Positions 8,719 to 18,500 of a DNA stretch of 44,172 nt are shown piece after piece (position 1 is the first letter of the stretch; the number at the start of each line of letters is the position of its first letter). Both the position numbers and the translations under genes were made by a program. The stretch is from CAZRDB01 sp964598695 (GTDB taxonomy: Bacteria; Armatimonadota; Zipacnadia; UBA1398), in contig CAZRDB010000016.1 of NCBI GenBank assembly GCA_964598695.1, positions 1 to 44,172 of the forward strand, read 5' to 3'. Below the pieces are notes generated by a model that saw only the letters and a program-made list of their open reading frames with translations, was not told where the DNA came from and made no database searches.

Positions 8719-9954
8719 ATGCGGAGATGTCTCGTGCTGGCCATGCTGGCCGCGGTCGTGGCGGCCGCGCTGCCGGCATCGGCGCAATTCGGAGCCTCGG
8801 CGCTCTCGCCCGAGGGGGTCATCACGGCGGCGGAACGTCAGCAGGAACTCGCCACCAAGATGGACCGCCTGACGAGTTGGCTGAAGGCGGAGGGCTACCA
8901 CGCGGTGCTGTTCAACCAGTACCGCAGCTTCCAGTGGATCACGGCGGGCGCCGACATGACGGTCGTCGCGGCGGCGGAGAGCGGCCCGGTCACGCTCGCG
9001 ATCTCGGCGGCGGGCGAGAAGTACGCGGTCTGCGCCAACGACGAAGCGGTGCGCATGGAGGGCGAGGAGCTGGGCGAACTCGGCTACGAGATCCTCGACT
9101 TCGAGTGGTACCAGGACAAGCCCGGCTTCACGGGCAAGCAGGAGGTCCTCGACAAGCTCTTGGGCGGCAAGGGCAAGATCGCGGCCGACTTCGACACGCC
9201 GATGGCCGAGAACCGCACCGCCGATCTGGCCGAGCTGCGGGCCGAGCTGACCCCGCCGGAGATCAAGAAGATGCGCTGGCTCGGGCGCGAGTGCGCCGAA
9301 GCCTGCGAGATCGTCTGCCGCACGATGAAGCGCGGCGCGACCGAGAAGGAAGTCCAGGCGATGATCAGCGATGAGCTGTATCGCCGGGAGATCCAGCCGA
9401 CGGTTCTGCTGATGGCCGGCGACGACCGCCTCTACCACTACCGGCACGCGATCGCCACCGACGCCCCGATCAACGAGTACGGCCAGGTCAACATCTGCGC
9501 CAAGAAGTGGGGCCTCGTGATCGCGGTCACCCGGTACGTGTACTTCGGCGAGCCGCCGCGCGACCTGGTCCGCAAGCTGCGTGCGTGCGCGCGAGTCTGC
9601 GGCGCCTACCTCAGCCAGACCAAGCCGGGCGCCCGGGCGGGCGACATCCTCGTCGCCGGCCAAGAGATGATGGCGCAGTGCGGCTACCCGGACGAGTGGC
9701 GTCTCCACCACCAGGGCGGCGCGATCGGCTACGCCGAGCGCGACTGGGTCACCTACCCCGGCGCCCCGATGGTGGTCCACCCCAACCAGACGTTCGCGTG
9801 GAACCCGACCATTGCCGGCGCGAAGGTCGAGGACACGATCCTGATCAACGCCGACGGCTCGTTCGAGAACCTGACCGACACCGGCAACTGGCCGACGATC
9901 TCGGTCGCCGCCGGCTCGCAGCAGTACAAGGCGCCGAGCATCCTGGTTCGGTAG
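8719..9954 (+). CDS. Exported M24 peptidase homologue lacking metal ligands
   Basis: A 411-residue protein with an Arg-led signal peptide (cleavage near ALPASAQ, residue 23), a creatinase-type N-terminal domain (about 40-175) and an M24 'pita-bread' domain (180-411). By eye, the five expected M24 metal ligands (Asp, Asp, His, Glu, Glu) fall at N258, A269, H331, N362 and E371, so three are replaced. The TR of the second motif (AVTRYVYFG) and the HHQGG motif remain. It is therefore unlikely to be a classical dimetal aminopeptidase; a metal-independent hydrolase like creatinase, or a binding protein, is possible. The ATG at 8719 follows AGGAGG. A strong hairpin closes the transcript at 9972. Confidence 0.82.
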   Translation: MRRCLVLAMLAAVVAAALPASAQFGASALSPEGVITAAERQQELATKMDRLTSWLKAEGYHAVLFNQYRSFQWITAGADMTVVAAAESGPVTLAISAAGEKYAVCANDEAVRMEGEELGELGYEILDFEWYQDKPGFTGKQEVLDKLLGGKGKIAADFDTPMAENRTADLAELRAELTPPEIKKMRWLGRECAEACEIVCRTMKRGATEKEVQAMISDELYRREIQPTVLLMAGDDRLYHYRHAIATDAPINEYGQVNICAKKWGLVIAVTRYVYFGEPPRDLVRKLRACARVCGAYLSQTKPGARAGDILVAGQEMMAQCGYPDEWRLHHQGGAIGYAERDWVTYPGAPMVVHPNQTFAWNPTIAGAKVEDTILINADGSFENLTDTGNWPTISVAAGSQQYKAPSILVR

Positions 9955-9971
9955 CCCTGTGCCAGGGCGGG

Positions 9972-10002
9972 GCGAGGGCGTCACGGAGCGTGGCGCCCTC
10001 GC
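9972..10002 (+). terminator. Strong hairpin after the M24 gene
   Basis: GCGAGGGCG and CGCCCTCGC form a 9-bp stem, extended inward by a T-G pair and CAC/GTG to about 13 bp around a 5-nt loop. It lies 18 nt past the M24 stop. No long U tract follows, as is common in high-GC genomes. It separates this gene from the LptD-like gene. Confidence 0.6.
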
Positions 10003-10100
10003 TCGCTGTACGGCCGTCGCCCCCGGACGGATGAAGGGCGGGAGGCGGCGGGCCGTCAGAATCGGCGGTGTGCCTCGGAATCGGGTGTAAGCGGCAGGCA

Positions 10101-12431
10101 ATGAGGATCGCGTTGGTCCGGACAACCCTGGTGTGGGCCTGTCTCGCGCTGGTACTCGCCTCGGCGTGGGGGCAGGAGCCTGCCGGCGCGGGAGGCCCGA
10201 CCTCGCCCGTCGCGCCGCCCGACCAGTTCGGTGAGCCCGCGACCACACCGGCGCCCGAGCGCCAGGCCGTCACGAGCAACACGGTCGACCTCAGCGCGAA
10301 TCAGGTCTGGGCCCAGCCGGAGCGCGGGGCGATCCTGATGAGCGAGGGGATCCGGGCCGAGTTCCAGGGCACCGTGATCACCGCCGACCGCTGCGACATC
10401 GACACCGACCGCGAGTTCGCTTACTTCTACCCCTACATCGTGCTCGAGCGCGAGGGCGAGCGGATCGTTGCCGAGAGCTGCGAGTTCGACCTCCGCAGCC
10501 ACCGGTGGACGATCACCGAGGCCACGGTCGAATTGTCGCCGCGCTTCTTCAACAACCTCACCAACGACATCGTCTACCTCCACGCCAAGCGGATCGAAGG
10601 CGACGACGACCGGGCGACGCTCCACGACGCCTACCTCACGACGAGCCCGCGCGCGCGGGAGGAGCGCGACACCGCGACGGGCCTGCTCCGGAAGCAGAAG
10701 CCGCCCCAGTGGACCCTCCGGTGCGACCGAGTGCGCATCGAGAACCGCGGCAACTACCTCGTGACCACGCCGGCCACCCTCTACATCGGCAAGGTGCCCG
10801 GCTTCTGGGTGCCGGGCATCGGGATCAGCCGCTCGTTCCTACGGAGCGCCCGGTACATGCCGGAGGTCGGCCAGAACGCCTCCGAGGGCTGGTACTTCCG
10901 TTGGGCCTACCCCTACTACCGGGACAACATGGCCCGGATCGGCTTCACCCAGCGGCAGGGCGAGACCTACGGCCTCGACTACCGTCACCGCGGCGACACC
11001 ACCTCGTACAGCGCCGTGGTCAACTACCGCACCAAGACCAAGTCGTTCACCGGCTCGGCCAGCCTCGACACGAGGCTGCTCGGCGGCAGCTTCGCGGCCG
11101 GCTACGAACTCGCCCGGGCCTCCGCGCTGCTCGAGACCTTCTCCACGACCGAGAGCGCCCGGTTCTCGTACGCGCGCGACTCCGGCCCCCACTCCGTCAG
11201 CCTCTCGGCGAACCGCAACGCCACGACCACCACGCAGCGGCGTGAGGACACCTCGGCCAGCGCCGACTACCGCTGGCGCATCAACCGCTCCACCGACCTC
11301 CAGGCGACGGCGCAGTACACCTCGAACGACACCGTGCCGAGCAGCGCCACCGACACCACGACGCTCGTGGCCAACCAGGAGCTGCAGACCGTCGTGCGCC
11401 TGTCGTCGCGCCAGCCCTGGGCCGACCTCGAACTCACCCAGGAGCGACGGATCGACCCCGACGGCGACGCCTTCACCGACGACGACAGCTACGGCTACAC
11501 CGAGCGCCTTCCCGAACTCGAGATCCGGACCGACCTCGACCGACTCGGGCTCGAAGTCCCCAAGTGGACCGCCAACATCACGGCGGCCGGCGGCAGGATC
11601 CACGAGGCCTCCACCGACCAGCGGCTGTGGCGCTACGCATTCGACAGCGACATGCGCCGCGACCCGATCCGGATGGGCAAGACGCGGCTCGACCTCTCCG
11701 GCGCCTACCGCCAGCGGTACTACGAGGGCGACACGGCGATCTACAGCCTGGGCGGCCGCGCGACCCTGAACACACAGTGGTCCGAGCAGCTCGCCTCGAC
11801 GTTCCTGTACAACTACCAGACCACCGCCGGCTACTCGCCGCTGCGCTCCGACTTCGTGAGCCGCTACCACACGCTCTCCGGTCAGATCCAGTGGACCAGC
11901 ACCGGACCCAACGTGCGCCAGAACGCTTCGCTCGACTCCAGCTACGATGTCCGGCTCAACCGCTGGTCCGATCTCCGGCTGGCCTACGGCTGGAAGGGCT
12001 CGGCCGGCAACAGCGTCACCGTCTCGACCACCTACGACCTCGAGAACGGAGGCTTCCGCCAGGCGACGCTGCTGTACAACACGCGCCGGCGCGGCGTGTA
12101 CGACTGGCAGCTCTCGACGGGGTACGACTTCAACACGGGCAAGCTCACGACGGTGCGCAGCACACTCGACTGGATGCTCCGGCGCGATAGCTGGCGGCTC
12201 CGCTGGACCTCGGGTTACAGCCCCTCGCGGGAGCGCTTCGATCAGAACAACCTCCAGCTCATCCACTACACCGGGGCGTTCACCTACGCGCTCAGCTACA
12301 ACAGCCAGCGTCGCGACCTTCGGTTCTCGATCTCGGTGCGGGGCCTACCGAACCTCGTGAGCGAGGGCTTCGGCGTGGGCGCGAACGGGGAGCTGGTCAC
12401 CCCCACCACCGGCGGAGGCGGGAGCTTCTAG
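10101..12431 (+). CDS. LptD/OstA-like outer-membrane beta-barrel protein
   Basis: A 776-residue exported protein. The signal peptide (about 1-25) is followed by a Pro-rich linker, then an OstA/LptA-like periplasmic domain (about 45-165) with the motifs TVDLSANQVWAQ and GTVITADRCDIDTDREFAY. A second repeat reads LRCDRVRIENRGNYLVTT. The rest (about 240-765) is an alternating polar/aromatic pattern typical of an outer-membrane beta-barrel, and the protein ends in a terminal Phe, as BAM substrates do. In LPS-bearing bacteria LptD inserts LPS into the outer leaflet; here other lipids are possible. The ATG at 10101 gives a clean signal peptide but has only a weak GGCAGG site. Length matches LptD. 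No lptE or lptA-C is nearby. Confidence 0.75.
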   Translation: MRIALVRTTLVWACLALVLASAWGQEPAGAGGPTSPVAPPDQFGEPATTPAPERQAVTSNTVDLSANQVWAQPERGAILMSEGIRAEFQGTVITADRCDIDTDREFAYFYPYIVLEREGERIVAESCEFDLRSHRWTITEATVELSPRFFNNLTNDIVYLHAKRIEGDDDRATLHDAYLTTSPRAREERDTATGLLRKQKPPQWTLRCDRVRIENRGNYLVTTPATLYIGKVPGFWVPGIGISRSFLRSARYMPEVGQNASEGWYFRWAYPYYRDNMARIGFTQRQGETYGLDYRHRGDTTSYSAVVNYRTKTKSFTGSASLDTRLLGGSFAAGYELARASALLETFSTTESARFSYARDSGPHSVSLSANRNATTTTQRREDTSASADYRWRINRSTDLQATAQYTSNDTVPSSATDTTTLVANQELQTVVRLSSRQPWADLELTQERRIDPDGDAFTDDDSYGYTERLPELEIRTDLDRLGLEVPKWTANITAAGGRIHEASTDQRLWRYAFDSDMRRDPIRMGKTRLDLSGAYRQRYYEGDTAIYSLGGRATLNTQWSEQLASTFLYNYQTTAGYSPLRSDFVSRYHTLSGQIQWTSTGPNVRQNASLDSSYDVRLNRWSDLRLAYGWKGSAGNSVTVSTTYDLENGGFRQATLLYNTRRRGVYDWQLSTGYDFNTGKLTTVRSTLDWMLRRDSWRLRWTSGYSPSRERFDQNNLQLIHYTGAFTYALSYNSQRRDLRFSISVRGLPNLVSEGFGVGANGELVTPTTGGGGSF

Positions 12432-12466
12432 CCGGTGGCTCTCTCGGGGCGGGGGACCGCCGCGCC

Positions 12467-14615
12467 CTACCCGTCGCGGCCGTTGGAGGTCTGCGCTCCG
12501 CCACCGAGCGCGGCGTGCAGTTCGGCGACCAGTTCGCTCGGCCGGTACGGCTTCTGGAGGAAGCCCGCGAGTCGCCGTCCCGCAAGGCGGCGTGTCGCGT
12601 CCTCGCGCGAGAAGCCGCTGCACAGCAGCACGGGCATGTCGGGGCGGAGGGGCGCGATGATCTCCACGACCTGGTCGCCCGTGCGGCGCGGCATCGTCAG
12701 GTCGAGCACCGCGGCCGCGAACTCGTCGCGCCGGCCGAGGAAGGCCTTCACCGCCTGCTCGCCGTCCTCGGCCGCGACCACCGTGTAGCCGGCCTGCTCC
12801 AGCGCGCGGAAGGCGATCAGCCGCACCGACGGCTCGTCCTCGGCGAGCAGCACCAGGGCTCCCGCGCGTCCGGGAGCCTCGTCGCACGGAGAGGGCGCCG
12901 CTGCGGCGCCAGCCTCCGCGGGGGGCAGCAGCACGGTGAAGACCGAGCCGCGACCGGGCGCTGACTCCACGAGGATCCCGCCTCGATGGCCCCGGACGAT
13001 GCCGAGGGCGGCCGCGAGGCCGAGCCCACGGCCCTGGAACTTGGTGCTGAAGAACGGGTCGAACACCCGCTCCCGGGTCGCCGCGTCCATCCCGCAGCCG
13101 GAGTCGGCCACCTGGAGGTAGACGTACCGGCCGGCCGGGAGGTCATGCCCCATCCGGTAGCAGCGGGCCAGGTAGGCGGCGTCGGCGCCCATCTCGCCGG
13201 TGCGCAGCGTGACCGCGCCGGGATCGTCGCCGATCGCCTCGGACGCGTTGATCACAAGGTTCATCAGGACCTGCGTGAGCTGCGTGGGATCGCCCTGCGT
13301 CAGCGGCAGCCCACTGGTCAGTTCGAGGTGGATCGCGGTGCGGTTGCCGACCGCCGCCTCGAGAAGCCGGGACGTCCCCTGAACCAGCCGCGTCAGGTCC
13401 ACCGGCTCCGTCAGAACGCTCGCCGCGCCCGAGTAGGCGAGCATCTGCCGCGCCAGCGCGGCGCCTCGGCCGGCGGAGTCGATCAGCCCGCGGAGCATCG
13501 GCGCGACCTCGTGCTCGGGCGGGAGGATCTCGAGCGCCAGTTCGGCGTTCCCGAGGACGCCGGTGAGCAGGTTGTTGAAGTCGTGCGCGACGCCGCCCGC
13601 CAGCACGCTGAGGCTCTCGAGCCGCTGCGCATGTTGGAGGTCCATCTCGAGCTGCAGCCGGTCGGCCTCCGCTCGCTTGCGCTCCAGGACGGTGTGCAGG
13701 ATCGCGGCCAGCACGGCCACGGTCCGCTGCAGGTCGCAGTCCGGGGGGGGCGCCCGAGAGAGCGGCGTCGTTCGAGAACAGCCCGATCGGCGCACGGCCC
13801 TCGGAGCGGATCGGCGTGTACGCCACCCACCCGGCCCCATGCACCACCCGGGCATCGTCGCGCCAGTACGAGTGCGCGGCGTGGCGGATCACCCAGCCCG
13901 GCTCCTCGCCGTCGTCGGGGCTCGACTCGAACAGCGCGTCGAGGTCCTCCGCCGGGAAGGAGGCGTGGTGCTCGTCCGTCGTCCGGCCCTCGTGGTCGGT
14001 ACCGTAGGTCCCGTGCATCCGGTCGCCCTCGGCGATGAAGATCGCGGCTCGCTCCAGTCCCAGCCGCTCCCGGCTCAGCTCGACGGCCGTCCGCAGGGCG
14101 GTGTCGGCATCGGGGCAGGCGACGAGGCGGTCGGCGATCTCGACCACGGCTCGCAGACGCCCCGCGAGCACCTCATGCCGGGCATCGGCATGCCGGCTGG
14201 CGGTCACGTCCTGGAGACACAGCAGGATGCCTTCCACCTCGCCGGCATCATCCTTCACGGGGAGGAGGAAGCGATTCCAGTACCGCGTGGCGCCCTCGAT
14301 CCCGCCCGGCGGCGCGAAGGGGATCGCGACCTCGTGGCACGGTTGGCCGGAGTCGAACACCCCCCGCATCGCCTCGCGGTCTGGTTCCTCGGGGTGGAAG
14401 TCGAAGTAGCTCCGCCGCAGAATCTCGGCGGGGCGCCGTCCGTGCGCCTGGGCATAGGCCTCGTTCACCAGCACCAGCCGACAGCCGCGGTCCAGGTGGG
14501 CAACGGGGAACGGAAGTAGCGCCAGCAGGCGCTCCGTCCGCGCCTGCTCCTCCCCCTCAGGTTCCGACGGCACCCCGTCAGGGCTCCGCGGGTCGGGCCG
14601 CTCCCCTCGCGTCAT
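12467..14615 (-). CDS. Hybrid sensor histidine kinase, frameshifted as sequenced
   Basis: Two overlapping frames together encode one hybrid kinase of about 715 residues. The first frame (from ATG 14615) carries a PAS domain (about 25-135, with FPVAHLDRGCRLVLVNEAYA) and a GAF domain (about 150-285). The frame changes at the C8 tract (plus 13743-13750). The second frame continues with the phospho-acceptor helix (GVAHDFNNLL), the HATPase domain (NASEAI, VADSGCGMD, GRGLGLAAALGI) and a C-terminal receiver (LLAEDEPSV, phospho-Asp in AAVLDLTMP, conserved Lys in LQKPY). Removing one base from the tract restores one frame. The start overlaps the upstream ABC gene by 38 nt, so the two are coupled. No output domain is visible. 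Confidence 0.72.
13743..13750. other. G8/C8 homopolymer at the kinase frameshift
   Basis: Eight consecutive G on the plus strand (C8 in the coding sense). Upstream reading gives SGAPP then a non-kinase frame; with seven C, the reading continues PDCDLQRTV into the kinase domain. It could be a sequencing or assembly error or a genuine slipped-strand switch. Confidence 0.7.
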
Positions 14616-15366
14616 CCGTTGCGTCCCCTTGCCACGCCGAGGCGGCCCCGATCCCCTCGCGCAGGTCGGCCGCGGGGTCTTCCGAGACGCGCCCGTCCAC
14701 AAGGCGCACAACCCGATCGGCCCGTTGGGCGATCGCCGGGTCGTGCGTCACCACTATGATCGTTGTGCCCTGATGGTCTCGCAGGTCGGCGAGGACCTCG
14801 ATGATTCCCGCGCCCGTTGCCGTGTCGAGTTCGCCGGTCGGCTCGTCGGCCAGCAGGATCTGCGGACGGTTGACGATCGCGCGCGCGATCCCCACGCGTT
14901 GCTGCTCGCCGCCCGAGAGCTGCTCCGGTCGGTGGCTGGTTCGCTCGCCAAGCCCCAGCGCCGTCAGCATCTCGAGGGCGCGGGCCTTGCGCGCGCGTGT
15001 GCAGGGCCTCGGTCGCACGTACTCGAGCGGCAGGGCGGTGTTCTCGAGGGCCGTCAGGTGCGCGATCAGGTTGAAGCGCTGGAAGATGAACCCGAGGTTG
15101 CCGAGCCGGAAGGTCGCCAGGGCCGCCTTCGGCTCGCGGGCCACGTCGCGGCCAAGCACGTGGACGTCGCCCCCGGTCGGCGTGTCCAGGCACCCGATCA
15201 GGTTGAGCAGGGTGGACTTGCCGCTGCCCGATGGCCCCATGAGCGCGACGAACTCGCCCGGCTCTGCCGCGAAATCGACGCCCCGGAGCGCTTCGACGGG
15301 CACCGAGCCGCGCCCCAGAGAGAAGACGCGTCGGGCGTTGCGGATTCGGATGGCGGGCTCCCGCAT
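14578..15366 (-). CDS. ABC transporter ATPase, MacB/LolD type, without a permease
   Basis: An ABC ATPase of 262 residues of the MacB/LolD/FtsE-like class, which energises extraction or export of lipoproteins, peptides or drugs. The Walker A (GPSGSGKST), Q-loop (FIFQRFNLIAHLT), signature (LSGGEQQRVGIARA), Walker B (ILLADEPTGELD) and switch His (VVTHDP) are all intact. The C-terminus is extended by about 25 charged residues. The ATG at 15366 has CGGAG 7 nt upstream and begins at the normal family position (IRIRNARRVF); the longer frame to 15570 is not needed. No MacB/LolCE-type permease or membrane-fusion gene is adjacent. Instead the histidine kinase overlaps its 3' end, suggesting a sensor-transporter relation. 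Confidence 0.88.
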   Translation of the reverse strand: MREPAIRIRNARRVFSLGRGSVPVEALRGVDFAAEPGEFVALMGPSGSGKSTLLNLIGCLDTPTGGDVHVLGRDVAREPKAALATFRLGNLGFIFQRFNLIAHLTALENTALPLEYVRPRPCTRARKARALEMLTALGLGERTSHRPEQLSGGEQQRVGIARAIVNRPQILLADEPTGELDTATGAGIIEVLADLRDHQGTTIIVVTHDPAIAQRADRVVRLVDGRVSEDPAADLREGIGAASAWQGDATDDARGAARPAEP

Positions 15367-15557
15367 GCGAGACTCCGTAGCCGTCGAGGCGTCAGACGCT
15401 GCGCACCCCGTCGGCTGAGCTGGTGTGATCCCCCAAGGCACATTCCTCCGGGTATTCCGACGGAGCGCGCCATCACCTCCTCGCGTTTCGCGGCCGAGGT
15501 GCCCCGCGATCCCCGCCGAATGCAGGGACCTGGGTCCGCCCGTGAGGAGACTCGCCC

Positions 15558-18500
15558 GTGGTTGTGACACTCGCGCTGTGCCTGCTGACGCCCGCCGCGC
15601 CGGAGCCCTGGCCGCCCGCGCACCCGGTGATGGGAGCGGCCTACTTCTACTGGTACTGGTGGGACCGGGAGGCCGAGGTGGGCAACTGGACCGCGGACGG
15701 GGTCTACAACACCCCCCTCGACGGCTACTACCACTCCGCCGACTACCAGGACAACCTGCGCTCGATGCGCCAGGCCGCCGACTGGGGCGTGAACACGCTC
15801 TTCATGGACTACTGGGGCCCTGGTTGGCAGGACCTCTCGGGCGGGCCGCGGGAGCTGCTCCTGGCACGGGCGGCCGAGCAGCTCCGCCGCGAGGGGTACC
15901 CGCTCCGCATCTCGCTCTACCAGGACGCAACCGACTTCGCGATGGACGACTTCTCCCGCAACACCGAGGACGGCAGACACCTCGACTGGTGGCTGCGCAA
16001 CGTCGCGGCCGCGACGGACGCCCTCTTCGCGCCGGATGGGAAGCCGTTCGCGATGGTCTACGGCCGCAACGGCGCCCCGAGCCCTCCGACCGACCCAGCC
16101 GGCTTCGGGCGGTTCCTCGCCGACCGCTACGGCGCCGTTGCCGCGCTGAACGCCGCCTGGGGCGCCTCGTTCGCCTCGTTTGACGAGGCGCGACCCGGCG
16201 AAGCAGGGGGACTGGCCCGCGCCGACTCGCTCGACTATTGGTACGCGACGTGGGGGCGCTCGTGGGCCGAGTTGCAGCGGGCGGCGGCCGAGCGGTACGG
16301 CCTGCCCGGCATCGAGGTCTCGTTCGACACGGGCTTCACTCCGTTCCTGGGAGGGCCGATCTCCCGCTTCACCGACCTGTTCGGCGGCCCCCACTCCTAC
16401 GCGGGGGTCGACCACCCGGACGACTTCGATTCCGAGCGCTATCTCCAGCACGCGGCCGCGCGGTGGGCCGGGCGTCTCAGCTTCGACCACGACAAGTGCT
16501 ACTACCACGACTGGGCGATCCGAACCCCGGGCGGGAGTTGGAGCGCGGAACCGCTCCGCTTCGATCGCTCGTTCGTGGGGATGCTCACCCGCCGGGCCGG
16601 CGCGACGCTCCACATGAGCTGGAACGAGTGGTGGGAAGGCAGCAACCTCGAGCCGTCGGAGGAGTTCGGTAAGGGGCCCTGCGAGACGCACCTGTTCTAC
16701 GCGACGCTGATGCACGCGTTCCCGCCGGCCCCGCCCCTCGACCAGCCGGCACCGCTTGCGTACCTCGCCAACGAGTGGCCCCTCGCCGTGACCACCCCCG
16801 ACCGCGACGAGCTGTTCGGGGGCCTCGAGCGACTCCGCCGGATCGGCCTCCCGTTCGAGACCGTCCCCGGCAGTCGGATCGCGACAGCCGATCTCGCACG
16901 CTACAGCGCACTCGTCGCGCCGGGTGGGGGAGCGGGCCTCGGGCGCGATGCCGAGACAGCGCGCCGCCTACTCGACTGGGTGCGGGCGGGCGGCACGGCC
17001 GCTGTCAGCAACGCCCCCGACGTTGCCGCGCTGCTCGGGCTCGAGGTCGCGGCCGGAGCGTCCGTACCGGCCCCACAGCCCTCGAACGCGTGGTGCGACG
17101 TGGGGAGCGAGGGCGATGCCGCGGCCGTGCTCGGCGGGGCCGGCGCACCCGAGACCTGGTCCGGACTGCCGGCGGAGGCCCAGCCGGCGCGCGAGGGCCC
17201 CGGCTTCACGGTGCGCTGGCTCCCCGGCGCGGGGCGCAGCTCGCTGCTCACCCTCGCCGCCGCACCGGGGGCAGCCCAGGTGTTGCGGCTCGGAGGCGCC
17301 TGCATCTGGCCCCAGCAGGTCCAGGTCTCGCTCGATGGCCGTCCCGTCGGGGCGATCGCGCTCCGTGCGGGGTACGCGGGGTACGAGCTGCCGATCCCCG
17401 CCGAACTCGCGCCTCGGTCCTCCCGCACCGTCATCGCGCTCGCGTTCGAGAAGGCCCTGGTACCGATGGAGATCGACCCCGCCCGCTACCCGACCGAGAA
17501 CCGGGTCTGCAACCTCGCGCTCGACTGGATCCAGCTCGCGACCGAAGGCGTCACTGCGGAGCCCCCCACGGCGACGGCGCCCTCCCCTCCCCCTCACGAA
17601 GCCCTGGCCGACCCGCGCCCGCCGGCCCGGGTACTGGACCGGTACGCCGATGGCGTCTGGCGCGTCGCGCGGCTCCCACTCGGTGCGGGCACGATCGTCT
17701 ACCTGAACGGCAGCCTCGCCGAGCGCACCTCCCACTGGGGAGGCCGCGACGACGAGCTGCTCGCCTGGCTCGGCCCGGCCGTGCGTGCACCCCAGCCACG
17801 CGTCTATGGCCCCGACCTCACCGGCGTGGTCCTCACGTGCGGCGCCACGAGCCTGGTCCCGGTCTACAACCACGCCCCGGGCGAGAGCCGGCGGGTCCGT
17901 GTGGAGATCCCGGCCGACGGCGCCACCCCGGTCTCGGTGCGCGCGCTCCGGCGCGACCGGGAGGCCGCGCGCCCGGTCCCACTCCGGCTGGAGGGCGGCA
18001 CGCTCCGGTTCGAGGACGAGCTGCGGTACTGCGCCGTCTACGAGGTCCAGCACGGGCCGGTCGCGGTCGAGGCGCCGGAGGCGGAGATCGTGGCCGGTGG
18101 CGTACGGGAGTGGCCGCTTAGGCTGCGGAACCGATCGGGATTGCCGGTCACGGTCGAGGTGGGGCTCGCCGCGGTCACGCCGACGCTCGAGGCCGAGACG
18201 CTCCGGGCCGTGAGGATCCCGGCCGGGGGCGAGGAGCGCGTGGTTCTGACCCTCCGGGCGCGCCCCGATGCCGACTGGGGCCGCAAGACCGTCGTCCTGC
18301 GCGTCGGCGCCTCCCAGTGGATCGAGACGGTCACCGTGCGGCAGCCGCCGGAGCTGGAACTGGTCGAGCCCGTCGTGGCCGCCGGCGGGGCCATGCGGTT
18401 GCGGGTGCGGCCCAACGAGCTGCTCGCGCCTGCTCCGGCCGAGACGCTGACAGCCTCGGTGGGGGCCGGCGACCATCGCCGCGGACGGCTCGCGCCCGGC

